Shown here piece by piece: positions 13,201-25,109 of a DNA stretch of 48,069 nt (position 1 is its first letter; the number at the start of each line of letters is the position of its first letter). The DNA is taken from contig FN649741.1 in assembly GCA_000310025.1 (NCBI GenBank), positions 3,414,491 through 3,462,559 on the forward strand, read 5' to 3'. Source of the DNA: Ectocarpus siliculosus. Lineage: Eukaryota > Sar > Phaeophyceae > Ectocarpales > Ectocarpaceae. The notes under the pieces are model-generated. The model ran no database searches, was not told the DNA's origin, and saw only the letters and a list, made by a program, of their open reading frames with translations. The translations under genes and the position numbers were made by a program.

Positions 13201-13584
13201 TCGGTGCGCGTGTGATTCGATTGCACGCGTGAAGCGCGAAGAGCCAATCGAAAACAAGAAAGGCAAGGCGGGCTGCTCGTATGAGGTGGCGAAGAACGAA
13301 ACGAACGGACATCGAACCGCCACACCGTCTCTGCCGACAGCCCAGAACAGTGCCGCCGACAGCGCAGCGACAAAAGGCCGGGGCCCGGGTAAACCAAACC
13401 ATCTAAACGGCCGACACATCAGCCAGCCGACAAAATACAACCCTATTCTGATCAAAGCCAACTGCAGGAGGGCAGGCAGCAACTCGAAGCCAATTCGATT
13501 GCCGGGGAAGCAAAACACGTCAAAAATCAACCAACAAGCGGGGGAAGAAACTGATTATGCGTGTGTGTGCCCGTCCACCCGTAA
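10246..13584. other. intergenic, convergent between the PDZ and PH-MORN-RING genes
   Basis: The flanking genes converge here. Short frames at 10388-10693, 11150-11758 and 13115-13993 have no recognisable domains and no consistent codon bias. The stretch contains a C-tract near 11370 and the scaffold gap at 12355-12454. I see no RNA gene. Confidence 0.55.
12355..12454. other. 100-N scaffold gap flanked by C-tracts
   Basis: Exactly 100 N bases, preceded by a run of 14 C and followed by a run of 16 C. The real missing length is unknown, because 100 is a conventional placeholder. Confidence 0.98.
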
Positions 13585-16500
13585 TCATGTACTGTACGTC
13601 CGGACGACCTTGCCGATGGTCTCGTTGCAGACGGGGCACCTGTCCGCGCGGCTGGCGCACCCCATGCAGAGCACCTTGTGGCGGCACGCAACGAGGAGCG
13701 CGTTCATCTCCTCCACGTTGCACAGCAGGCAAAGCCCCTTCACGCGCAGCCTTGACATGGCGTCCTCTTCCTTCTTAAGGAGGGTCTCCAGCCTTCGGAT
13801 TTCGGCCCGGCCGAATCTGGAGCGGAGGCGACGGGGGGGTTTAACAAACAAGAGGAGTTGTAGGGTCAAACCAATTCGCAGGGGAGGAAAGAATAGACAA
13901 ACTGAGAGAGAGAGACACACACACACAGAGAGAGAGAGAGGTTTGGACAACGTTAACGTTTTAGCGAGAGCACCTACAACAGACGACAATTGACACTGAC
14001 GACGACGAGGACGACGAGGACGACGACACGTTGCTGCTGTCGAAAACGCTTCGCTTACAGCAGGGGAGCCGAGCGGGCGTTTCGAGAGTGCTGCGGCCGA
14101 ACAGTCAAAAGTCTGGCCGATACAGCATGCAGAGGAGTAACTGTACCTATCTTTGGCTTTGCCTGGCCTTTTGGCAGTGATAAACTCTGACGTCTCTCCC
14201 TCCTTTCGACTTGGGATGCTGCTGGAGGGGCGTTGTTCGCCGTACACGGTGCAATGGCCGTACAACATGTCACGCGCACCACCTAGACAAACCCCAACCC
14301 ACCTCCCCCATCGCCCGTACACAAGACCCAATAATAATATTTCCTCCTCCCCGCTAATCCCTACAGCAAGTGTGTGTGTGGCACGTAGCCAGCACGCTGC
14401 TCCGAGTGCTGGGGTCATCCAACCCAAACCTCGTATTCCACACGCATGGCTTGTACGTTGCGCAGAGTTGCGTCGCCTATTGGTGGCCAGCCCGTAGGCG
14501 TGGTTGATGTTGCCTACAGCAACCAACACATCCTGCTTTGGCCGTGACGCACACACAAGAGATCTGTGTGTCTCACAAAAAAGAACATTTTGGCATTCAC
14601 ACTCAGCGCCTTTCGCGCATTTTGTTGAAGTTGGCTTCGATCTTTACCCGCTGGCACCGACGTTTTTTCCAGCCAGTTGTCGCCGTCAACGCTATACTAA
14701 ACATACTCACACACTAGGGACCTTGGTAACACCCGATGGCACTGACGTCTTTTCATCGGTCAGCCGGTTGGTGCGGTCGATTCAAATTGAAGAAACACGC
14801 ACAAAACACACACAACACACCTGAGCGCCGCCAGCCGAAGGTGCTCGGCATCATGCCGCACCATAACGCCGTCAACGAACTCGGCCTCGTACTCCATATC
14901 AGCCCCGCTGCCGCCCCCGCCGCCACCACCTCCACCACCGGTGCCGCCGCTGCCATCCGCCGGCGCTCGCTGACCCCTTCGCGCCGCCAACTGATGTCAC
15001 GTGCATCAAGGGGGGCGCACCACACGCGCAAGAAGCAAAATGTACCGGGATGGGATGGCCATTTCGACATTACAAAAAACGGAAGTGTCGTTGGCACGCA
15101 ACGTCGAAAACCTAAGCAGTAATGAGGACAACGGAAGAGGAGGAGGGCTTCCCCCCTAGCCACCTGGCCCTCCTGAGGTCCATGTAGTGGAGCTCGGGAC
15201 GCGGGTTCGCTACGCATACACTCTTGGCACACGAGGGCGCGATAGATGTACCCAGACACTGGCACTCAGCCACGCACAGAAACGAAACCAAACGGCGTAA
15301 AAAGATAGCGCAGCAATCGGACTCGACTTCACAAATATTACACGCCAAAAAAAAAAACATTACGGGACGCCCACACCAACCACCAACAGTGGCGGAGATG
15401 CACCCAATACACCAATAAAACGGGCTTCCCTGTTCAGCCCAGCCACCTACCGCGGTGGCTGCTTTCTCCTCGCCACCTTCCGGCAACGCCCCTCTTCTGC
15501 TATTGCCGCTCCGCCGCAGTCCCCGCCTTCGCTCTCCTCCTCCGTCTCCCTCCTCCTCCTCCTCCTCCTCTTCATCGTCCTCCTCCTCCTCGCTGTCGCT
15601 GGTGCATTCGTCCTCCTCAAGCAGGTCCTGGTCCGTCGCGCCCACAACAAGGGGCACCGCCACCTCCTCCTCCTCCTCCTCTTCCTCCTCCTCCTCCTCT
15701 CCCTCCTCGTCTTCTTCTTCCTCCTCCTCCTGCTCCGCGCCGCCCTGCTTCGCCTCCGGCTCTCCGCCTTCCCCGTCGTACTCGTCCTTACTCTCGCACG
15801 AGGCTCGGACACGCGGGCGGCCCGGCGGCCCCGCCCCTGCTCCTCCCCGTTCCTCTTCCGCCACGGCTCCGCCGACCCCTCTGTCCGCTGGAAGCGATGG
15901 AGCCGGGTCCTTGTACTTGATTACGCCGGAGCCGTGTGGCTTCCCAAGGCGGAAATCGCCCTTGTACCACAGCACGTCCCTCGCCATCTCGTGTAGCTCC
16001 GCGAGCGAACCTCTTGGTTTTCTCCTGCTGCTCCTCCTGTTGGTGCTGCTGTTGCCGACGATTCCGCTGCCACCGCCGCCGCCGCCGCCGCTGCTGCTGC
16101 GGCTGCGGTTGTGGTTGTTGCCGGCGGCCTTGACAGACGACAAGTACAGCTCCCCATACCTGTCAAACGCGGCGTTTCGGGCATTGTTTTTTGCTTGACC
16201 TCAACAACAACCAAGAGGTACTAAATAATTATTTGTCTACCGATCTTGCAGGCAAGTGAGTAACGCAAGAGAGACACCGCAGACCGCAGAGCGAGAACCA
16301 ACGACAGCAGATGTGGAACGAGTGTTGCTCAAGAGGACGCACGAAAGTACTCTTATAATATGGACAGATATGCCGCCAAGGGCAGTACTCTCTCTCCTTT
16401 CCTGTCCCTGTCTGTCCCTCTGTCTCTCCTTCACCGCCTCTCTCTCTCAATCTCTCTCTCACCCGTGTGGCCGGGCCTCCTGCAGCTCCCCGAAAAATAT

Positions 16501-18376
16501 GGCTCCGTTCCGGAACCTGACCACGCCCTTAGCCCCGTCCACCGCCCTGCCCGCGCGGAACCGCGTGTCCACCTGGCCCCCGTCACGCCGCCGGAGCCGC
16601 CCCTGCCCCGACCTCACCGGCATCGCGGGGTCCGCCGCGGAGGGCCCGCACCCCCCCTGGTACAGCTCCCCGTCCGCCGTAGCGTGCGTTCCGCGGGAAC
16701 CCCGCGCGACGACCCCGCGGTCCCACTCGCAGTCCCAGACGTCGCCGCCTCCCGCCGACGAGAACACGAGCCTCCCGGGGCCATGCCTCTCCCCATTTTC
16801 GTAACCCCCGCTGTAGGTCCAGCCCTCCTGCCGGCTCGTGTACTCCGCGCTCCCGTGCAGGACGTCGTGCTCCCACCAGCCCTCCACACGGTCGCCGTTG
16901 GCGAAGACCATCCGTCCCCAGCCGTGGGGCTGGAGCCCCCGCGTCCAGCCCTCGTAGATGCTCGCCTGCGCCGTCGTGAACGCGCCGTACTCGTCCAGGC
17001 TGCAGCCGCTGACGTTGCTGCTGGAGGAGGAGGCGTTGTTGCCGGCCGCGCGGCCCCCCCGCGGGAGTCCCGCGAGCCGCTCCGACGCCTTCCCCAGCCT
17101 CACCGCCGAAGACGTCGGCGTTGACATGTGGCGCGGCCGCAGCCGTAACGGCGGGGCATCCTCGGCTTCTCCCGTCCTCCCTCCTCCTCCTTCGTTGGCG
17201 CGGATGTCGATATCGTCCGCCCATGAGGAGGGTACGCCGCGGAGCCCCCCACCCCCGCCCCCCCTCGGCGGACGCGGCGGGGGGGAGCCGAGGGTCCCGC
17301 GGCGGCGCCCCCTTCGACGGCCGCCACGGCGTCGGCCCTGCCTGTTACCGGTGCCGATACCGCCCCCGCCCCCGCCCCCTTCGCCGCCTCTCCCGCTACT
17401 AGCGATCCCACTGCTGTTGTTGCCTCTGCTATTGATGTAGGTTGGTGCGCGCGGAAGCGACCCGGGCAGATCGGACGACGAGTCGGAGCCATCACTGCTA
17501 GACTCGCCGCCTTCGCTACTGATACCGCCGCCCCCGCCCCCGCCGCCGGTACCGTGCCTCAGCGGGCTGAAAGTGGCTTTTCTTTGCTGGACGTCGAAGA
17601 CGGACTTCATCCAGTCCGAGAGGGAGGTCGCGCTCGAGAAGCAAAGCACCATCGAGAACTCGTCCGTCCTGCGCGTGACTTCCACGCGGTGCTCGTCGCC
17701 TTCGCTGCTGCTACCGCTGCCGCCACCGACCTGAAGGATGGTGTCGACAGTCTCCGGAGGCCTCGGCAGCAGCTCGATGTGGCAGTGCGTCTTGTCTAGG
17801 TCGATGCTGCCTTTCATTCGGGCCTGCGAGAGGGAAGAAACAAAAATGAGTCAACAAGCGGGGCGTTGGTTGGCATTCGTTTCGGCTTTTGAGGCCAGAA
17901 GCGACAGCAACATGAAAAAGGATCAAAATATATATATGGATACATGAAATTGTGGGCGTCTCCTGCTGCGAGCAGCATCACCGCCAGACACACGTGTTCG
18001 GTCCGCCCCTTAGCGCAGACAGCGATACATCACTGCATCTGATATTTGTTCTCTGCCAGGCACCGGATGCGCATCTCTTTGTTTCACACGCAACCTAACC
18101 CAACCGCTCAACCTAAAATCCACGCAGTCGGGTGAGTGACACATGCAGGTGGCAGCAGGACTGTCGCCTGTCTCTCACGCACCTCAGGGGAGTGCGAGTC
18201 AAAGAAACACAGGTAGTGGTCGAGGAGGACGAAGAAGCGCTGCCGCGTGTCCTTGAACAGCCGCTGCCCCCCGACGTGCGAGAGGACGTAGCCGTAGCGG
18301 TGCGCCCCCCTTAGGACCAGCCCGGACACGTCGGTCGACGCCTGGAACCACGAAAACGCCAACCCGTCCTCGTCGC
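13585..18376 (-). CDS. PH-MORN-RING multidomain protein (5' end unresolved)
   Basis: Five minus-strand exons join in phase: 18376-18183, 17823-16463, 16159-15451, 14990-14821, 13816-13585, giving 887 visible residues. The order is: a pleckstrin-homology (PH) domain at about 20-160 (GYVLSHVGGQRLFKDTRQRF, then FFVLLDHYLCFFDS, and after a Ser/Gly loop FSMVLCFSSATSLSDWMKSV as the last strand and helix); a Gly/Arg-rich linker; MORN repeats at about 353-440 (YEGWTRGLQPHGWGRMVF, VEGWWEHDVLHGSAEY, YSGGYENGERHGPGRLVF), 490-525 (FFGELQEARPHGYGELYL, interrupted by an intron) and about 581-601 (YKGDFRLGKPHGSGVIKY); a long Glu/Asp tract; and a C-terminal C3HC4 RING (CLLC, ACRH, LCMGC, CPVC) followed by VVRTYST-stop. 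RING domains recruit E2 enzymes. PH and MORN units commonly bind membranes or lipids, so a membrane-associated ubiquitin ligase is a fair inference. The start lies upstream: the first visible exon opens at an acceptor (GACAACAG|GC), and no upstream exon was identified. Confidence 0.88.
15540..15735 (-). repeat. degenerate (GAG)n tracts encoding the Glu-rich region
   Basis: Runs of CTC on the plus strand (GAG on the coding strand) encode several Glu/Asp blocks in exon 3 of the PH-MORN-RING gene. The antisense strand reads as long poly-Ser, which is why a false plus-strand frame appears at 15455-16198. Confidence 0.9.
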
Positions 18377-20156
18377 CTGTTGTCGTCCAAAACAAAGTGA
18401 AACACGTGTCACAAAAACAGGAGACGTGTGTTGTTTTGTGTAAATAAGACGAAGTAGGTCCAGTCAGGCACTGCCGTACGACGGCCCCGGGGGGACGTTT
18501 CCCGACAAATGTTCGACGGCCTTTTTCGACGGTGTGGTGCTGGTGCGGCTAACACCTTCGCGGTATCGACTCCTTCCAACTGCTGTAGGTTGCCCATTTG
18601 CATACTGGGAACCAAGCGGGCAAGGTTATAACTGAGTACCCGCGGGAGGGTTCCACCGTTCGCTCAATACACTGCTGTACAGGAGAAACACCTTGCCCGA
18701 AACCAACAACAAAAAATTACAGGTACAGCTGAGTATCTTCGTATCCAACACGTACATACAATCAAAGCGGACCCGTTCGAGATGGAAAATTTGTTGTCAT
18801 CGATAAATTTACCCATGTTTTAGGCTACTTGTGGGTCGTATTGTACTCGAAAGTTGAACCAGGAACTTCGGAATTATTTGGGTTCTAAATTACTTGATTT
18901 TAAAATCCCCCCCTAGATACCCACCGAACACCCGAGAGACCAAACGTCACTCCTCAGATTAAAAGTAGTTTATGAATCCACCAGTGGGGAGAGACCGTAC
19001 CTAAGCTTGATCATGTGCAAGATACGTACGTAGATACGACACCATTTTGGGGGGAATGTATGCGTACGTGAATCTTGCGCACATACACCGCCGCTGTGCC
19101 TCAACGCCTCAACACTGCTGCTGTACATTTGAAAGGAGAATAAATTAAATAGACAGTCTGAAAACAGATTTGTGGAGACGGAGAAGATCTCTGTATCGAA
19201 ACTTGGGCAGGTGAGCACTCTCATTGGCCCAGCAGGTTTGGAGTCATTCCACTACAGTTGGCCCAGGTAAACGGGCCGTAACGCCCCACAGAAGTGCGTT
19301 GGTACAGCATCTGGGTGACAGCGGATACGTGTGGGAGTCTCCGCATTTTGCATATAAGCCGACGCCAATGACCTAAAAAAGTGATGTGAATAGAAAAAGC
19401 ATTGATGACGCGCACTCTCGCTTAGCTGCCCCCGTACCGTCTCATACATGCATGGCCCCGTGAAGAGACACGTACACACACTGCTTCTCCCGCCAGAGAG
19501 GGGGAGCCTACCCCCCCCGTCTGCGCGCGCACCCCGCTTCAACCGTTCAGCAACGCAAGAGCCAGAAAGTCGAGAAAGGAAAAACGTCAACATGGGCAGC
19601 AACAACATGCCCTCCTCCTACACATGCTGCTCGGTTTTCCCGACGAGATATCTACATGCAAAACGCACACCTGGTTCAGCCTGGTACCGGCACAGGGTGG
19701 ACAGCCGGAGCCCATTCTCCGGTATGGCTTGGCCCTCAAAGCTCTGTTCGTTTCCCATGACGTTGTGTCACCCCGCGGTGCTACAGCAACAACAAACGGG
19801 CGATCCACCACAGCGAACAAGGCAGGGCTGACGAAAAAGCCAGACAGAATGGAGGAGACAGCAGAGAGATCCGCTTGTGTGTAGAACGACGCTCACGGGT
19901 TACTTGCGAGTTTCTCGTCACAACATAATGTTAGGCCCTCTCTATCCCACTTCTGCTGTTGAGCAGGGTTGGTGGTTTGGGCAGGTAGCGGTTGGCGGGC
20001 TGGCGGGTGGAATGTTTCCGTGTCAAGGTGTCAAGCAAACACAGACAGCCGCATCACGATAAAGGGCCGCTCTGGGGATCCGCAGATAGCACACACAGTA
20101 GCGGCATGTACCGTATGCGTGTGACACAGGATACCACACCCCTTGGACTGCTCGAC

Positions 20157-20572
20157 CGATTTTCACGGCTCGAGTACAACACAGCAGCAAAAAAGAGAGC
20201 GGCGCCGAAATGGCGGCGTTGGAAGCATCTCCTCGACATCTTTCCGAAAACGAATCAGTTTTAGTTATCCTATTCTTGTCAAGTTATGTCGAGCTTTGAC
20301 AATCGGTCCAGGGGGTGTGTGGTACTTGTGGTACCCAGTGTCGGTTTGGGAAGACGTCGCACCCCGCCCAGCTGAGGACCGATTTCTCAAGTCCCGATGG
20401 GCCGATGTTCTCTGCGGCAAAACAGTACGAACGGTTTCCAAAAACTGGCGGCGTTCGAACCGTCTCGTCGAGGGCTTCCCGAAACCGCATCATGTAATTT
20501 TGGTTTGCATTCATGTTTCGTCGTGCGGGGGAGTATAATCGAGCTTAATAATCGGCCTAGGAGGTGTGGTAT
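20157..20572. repeat. diverged tandem duplication, two copies of about 170-190 bp
   Basis: Copy 1 (about 20157-20326) and copy 2 (about 20380-20572) share an ordered series of short blocks: CCGATTT, GCGGC.AAA, TGGCGGCGTT, a TC.TCGA....TTCCGAAA block, TCGAGCTT.A.AATCGG and a final GGTGTG.GGTA. Identity is moderate, so this is an old duplication. No coding function is apparent. Confidence 0.55.
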
Positions 20573-22224
20573 CTTACGACGCATGCACCCTACATAGCGC
20601 ACCCTTTTCTTTGACCATATCGGGCAAAGACACGGAAACCCGTGGCCACAAGCAACGAATTACAAGACCCGTAAAACAGCACCTAGTTCCACGTTGAAGC
20701 TGGTTAAAAACTTCCACCAACTGGAGCCAAAACGTTCCGAAAGTCTGAAAATGAACATCCCACCACCCAGGCACTCCCTACAATACGGCTGTGTGGGAGC
20801 ACTATCTACTTGCAGTGATTCAAATATAAAATAATCTGAAGAAGCCATGTTTCGCCCCTCTGAGTGGACCCCACACGAAAATGCAACATGCAAGTCGAGT
20901 CCAGTGTCTCAAAACAAACACCCGGGATCGTCAAAGATAAAAATGAATGCAGGCAGGCTGCTTTTACGCAATATGCTACATGAGCTGCCCCCGGGTAAGA
21001 AAAAAATAGGCTGCGTTCTCTGCGACGGTTTACGCAAGGGGTACTGCGAGTCCGCCGCAAAACTTGTTACTTCCAAAAAAAGGCAACAGACCAGACGCGC
21101 ACACCAATAAATACACTCGCACAAACCTCGCCCAGCGCGTCCAACACGTAGCTCGTGTCGCGCGAAAAAGAAAAACTGCACACTACATAGCTACTGCACA
21201 CGCCGGATATACACTACTACAGGAAAACGCCTCTTTGTATATACTTTCACGGGGCTTACAAAAAAAGGAAGTACCCCGTCATAGAAGGGGGTTACCCGCC
21301 CTCCCCTTCTCCCTTGCGTGATGTGGTCTCCAACCCAACTATACTACAAGCAGACAGCACACACAAGATATCAATACAGGGACGGATGGACAACGACAAA
21401 AATCCCAGCAGCGATAACGCACGCTAGCTACTTCGAGGGGGAGGGGGGGGGCTTCTGCCCGCCCCTGTGGCCGGAGCCCCGACCGTTGTAGTGGCCGACC
21501 CCTACAACAACTTTCTGTTGAAATTCACCATTTATCCGCCTGCTCCCTAGCTGCCTACCAGCGAGCGACGTCTCTCCTTTTTACTCCCTGTACATGGGGG
21601 GCAACATATATATTTTTTCGGGACGGAAACTCTCTACTGTAGATACCTACAGGTCATTTATGCGGACCAATGGAAATACCTCCGGAACATTAAAAGCAAG
21701 ATGCCAAATAATATGCGTTAGCTACCCGTTTCATCGCCTCGGGCGCTCACGGCATCATTGCTTGGTTTTGAGCGACGACAACAGGTAAAACCGAGTCATT
21801 GGGGGGGGGGGGTCAACGAGATCTACGAGAGTCAACGAAGTCTACAACGACCCACAAAGTAGTGTGGGTGGATAACAAAGAACAAGAACAAGCATCAACC
21901 TCTGACGGACCTCGCTCGAGCGAGAAATCAGCCATGCCGTACGTAGAGACGCCCGACTAGCCTTGCGCCGTACGCCAACACAGGCAAAACACACGGGGGC
22001 ATCATTGAACCCCTTCCATGTAGCAGTCGTCGTCGGGGGCACCGCAGCACTCAGCACCGTCAACGGGTACACCAAACACAGCGCCACCACGAGTCTCCTG
22101 CCTCGCCTTGACGACACAAAGGAGAAAGCCTGAAAGCTCAACGCCCCTCTAGTAACAAAAACACGTGCCGCCACGGGTGTTTCGGTCTCTACCCTCCCTT
22201 CCACACGCAAACATCCCGCTGCAA

Positions 22225-22325
22225 GACTGGCGTATTTTCACTGGTCAGCCTAATCGGTCAGACGGATAGCGCGGTCGATACCAATCAAGAAGAAACACAC
22301 GCACACGCCCGCGCGCACCTGAGCA
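22225..22325 (-). repeat. partial copy of the exon-4/intron-4 boundary of the PH-MORN-RING gene
   Basis: On the minus strand both this site and 14830-14741 read CTCAG followed by a GT-rich stretch, then GTTTCTTC, ATCGACCGC, CTGACCGAT and GTGAAAA or ATGAAAA, in the same order. The copy here carries an extra insertion of roughly 15 bp. The few codons before CTCAG show only weak similarity to the RING-gene exon (F..G....D.E...L R spacing). Confidence 0.5.
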
Positions 22326-22610
22326 TTCGAAACTCCCGATCGAAGTTCCGAATACCATAACGAAAGTACAAGGACAAAAACGAACGTCGACCAAAACAAG
22401 CCACAAGAAAAAATCGCACCGCACCGGAACCAACAACACGGCGCGCACCCACCACCATTCCGCGCACACAAGAAATCGAGGCCAACAGTTTTCAGTCTTG
22501 GAGAGAGGGACGATGGCGTCGAGATGCGGGGTCCTCCCACACCGACTGATACACCAACCGAACCAAGTACCGTTGGCATACGTTGCACCACACTTACAAC
22601 ATTGTACTAT

Positions 22611-24582
22611 TTACGTCGGGGGTTGGAAAAAGGCATCGAGCGTTACACGGCGCGTTGGAGAAGAGGGCGACGGAGCCCGCGGTTGTCGAGGGGTCTCCAT
22701 GGGTGCCGATAAGGTGCTCGTGAGACCCGGGTCCTGTATCTCCTCCTCTTCCTCCTCCTCCTCCTCCTCCTCCTCCTCCTCCTCCTCCTCGTCTTCGCAA
22801 CCGTAGGCCGCAACCTCTCCTCCTTGTCCCGATGCCACGATCCCCGAAAAACTGGTGACGCCTCTCGCGGCCCCTGCTCCTCCGCTTCGAGCCTGGACAA
22901 AGAGCCTCGTGACCATGGCCTTCTCTAGGCGATCGCGCGGGCTGACGCTCGAGCCGTTCCCACTACCGCTGCCGTTACCCCTGCCGCGGCCCAAATCTCC
23001 GCCACTCCCGCTTCGGCTCTTGGTCACGTCCCACTCGTCCGGGGCGCAGAGGGACCCTCGAAGGCTGTTGAGCTCATCGCTCCCGAGGTCGTCGTCGTCC
23101 TCATCGTCCTCGTCGTTGCCGGAGTCGGCGTCAGAGCCCCCGGAGCTGCCAGAGTCCGACCACGGATCGGTCCACTCGGCGCCGGTCAGGCTGTCGCAGC
23201 CGGAGAGGACGTCCTCGACGACGGGGTGGGCCTGCATCCCCCCGCTGTCCCCGCCCAGGAAGCTCACGAGGTCCGGCGACACGAGCTCGCGGTCCGCCAG
23301 GATGGTGGCGAGCCAGGAGGCCAGGTGCACCTTGAGCTCGGTCAGTTTCTCCTCCCGCCGCCGGGCGTACATGACGGACCAGATGCCAGAGTCGAACCAG
23401 CTCTTGGGCGACTCGGGGAGCGGCGGCACCCTCGCCTCCGCCTTGCGGCGGTGGTCGCGCCGCGCATCTGCCACCGTTCTGCTGTCGCTTTTCTTGCTAC
23501 TCTTGCCACCGCGCCCGCGCCCGCCGCCGCCGGCTGGTGCCGAATGCCAGCCCCCCGGTCCTTCTCCCACCGCTGCTGCTGCTGCTCTCTGCTGCTCCCG
23601 CTCTGCCGCCGCCGCCTCCGCGGCGAGGTCCGTGGCGGTGGCGACGAGCGACTCCCTCAGCTCGACGAACTCCAACATCTTTCGCTCTAGCGTCCAGGTG
23701 GACCTCGCCTGGGTGATGGCCAGCTCGAAGTACACGACGTTGTTGTCGCCCCCGTTGCCCAGCTGCACGCGGTGCCTAGGCACGCCGCATGACATCGGCT
23801 CCGCCTGCCCCACCTCTGACCGCCGCTGCCGCAGCAGGTCGGACGAGGACCGCGGCTGCCGGGCGAGCGGCCCGACGCCTGCCGACGCCGCCGCCGACGC
23901 CGCCGCGGACGACGCCGACGATCGTCCCGACGCCTGCGAGAGCCGCTTCGGGGGACGCTGGCCGGAAGTGCGTCGGCCGTGCAGCTGGAGTCGCCACGAC
24001 ACCGACGCCGCAGAGCTTGCTGACCTCCGATGATGGCGGTGGTGGTGCTGGTGCTGGTGGGGATCGCGCCCGCCCGTCGTCCTCCTCCTCGACGCCCGCA
24101 GCTCAGCGTTGAGCTCGGCGTTGATCTGCTGGAGGTCGTCCATCGCCTTCGCCAGCAGCTCCATATGCTTCGCGCCCAGACCACCACCGTCACCGCCACC
24201 CCCACCATGACCACCGCCCGCCCGTGCAGAAGATGAAGAAGAAGAATCTTCCGCTGCTATTTGTCCCGCGTCCACGGGCCAGAGCTTGCCATTCCGACCT
24301 CCATGCCCATGACTCACTTCACCCTTGCCGCCGTCTGCTGGAAGCCTTTCTTGCAAGATCAAAACTTTCAGGGCCTCCAGCGTCCTGGCCGCCTCGTCGG
24401 AACGAACCTTGAGGTCCTTCACCGATGTCTTGGGGTCCCGGGGCGGGCGGCGTTGCCGCGGCAAAACATCCCTGCCCCCCCTCGGCGACGACGGTCCGTT
24501 GGGGGAAGCGGAACGGCCGCCGTCCCCGCCTCCGTCAGGGGATGGTAGCGTCGCACTTCCATCCGCTGTGAAGCCCCCCCCG

Positions 24583-24617
<35 letters not shown>

Positions 24618-25109
24618 TTCGGGAGACCGCAGGCCCGTCGACGTTGTCCCCGCGGGCCGCCGTATCAGCCCGCCGACCCCCTTCTCCAGCTCCGTGAGGA
24701 CGTTCCACGACTGCTGGTGGCGGAGACCGCCGACGCCACTAACAGTGCTGCTACCGCTGTTGCGGCGGACGCCGTCGCCGCCGGTCGGCACGATCGCGGA
24801 CGCCCTGCGGCCCGCCTTCTGCTGCTGCCGGGGCAGGCGGTCGAAGAACCGCTCCGTGGTGGTCCGCAGGTCATCCTTGAGCAGCGCGATTGCGTCGTCG
24901 TCGTCCGAGAGGTCGAAGTCGCTGTCCCCGGCGAGGTTCGTCCTGCGCGCGATCACCACGCCTGCGCCCCTCGCTCCCGCCGCTTCGGCCGCTTCCGCCT
25001 CCGAAGCTCTGGGGGATGACCACGAAGGCTGAGAACTGTTGCCGTTTTCATCGGCCAGGGGCGTCTCCCACGCGAGCATGTTAGCCATGTCGCGGTGGAG
25101 ACGCTTGAT
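22611..25109 (-). CDS. PX-domain protein with acidic and coiled-coil-like segments
   Basis: One long minus-strand exon. Counting from the ATG at 25088 it encodes 825 residues. An acceptor (CCACACAG, ending 25110) lies seven in-frame codons upstream, so an earlier coding exon is likely and the ATG may be internal. Layout: acidic FDLSDDDDAIALL near 60; a Ser/Gly-rich linker; short helical segments (ARTLEALKVLILQERL, LLAKAMDDLQQINAELNAEL); and a phox-homology (PX) domain at about 430-613. The PX marks are VVYFELAITQARSTWTLERK (strands 2-3), FVELRESLV (helix 1), a 60-residue Ala/Gly/Lys insert, the Pro-rich loop VPPLPESPKSW, then LTELKVHLASWLATILADRE and FLGGD. PX domains bind phosphoinositides on endosomal membranes. 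The basic residue expected after RR[YF] in helix 1 is not obvious, so binding specificity is uncertain. The tail has Asp/Glu runs, including more than 15 Glu from a CTC repeat, and ends at TAA. Confidence 0.85.
22741..22792 (-). repeat. (CTC)n microsatellite encoding poly-Glu
   Basis: Nearly pure CTC/CTT on the plus strand gives the C-terminal poly-Glu run of the PX-domain protein. Confidence 0.93.

Larger units (their letters stand above)
18377..22610. other. 4.2-kb stretch with no confident gene
   Basis: This lies upstream of the visible PH-MORN-RING exons and downstream of the PX-protein gene. The missing first exon(s) of the PH-MORN-RING gene must lie here. A minus-strand frame at 18409-18615 is a possible but unsupported candidate. 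Base composition is more AT-rich between about 18650 and 21350. It contains a diverged duplication (20157-20572), a G-tract near 21439-21449 and another near 21800-21811, and a partial copy of RING-gene sequence (22225-22325). Confidence 0.5.

Noticed and set aside
13115-13993. 292-residue plus-strand frame
   Set aside because: It overlaps the RING exon on the opposite strand, and its remainder has no domain. The RING exon is clearly the real one.
15455-16198. 247-residue plus-strand poly-Ser frame
   Set aside because: It mirrors the Glu-rich exon 3 of the PH-MORN-RING gene on the other strand.
22855-24033. 392-residue plus-strand open frame
   Set aside because: Antisense to the PX-domain exon. 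GC-rich third positions remove stops on the opposite strand. Composition is Ser/Pro/Arg-rich with no domain.
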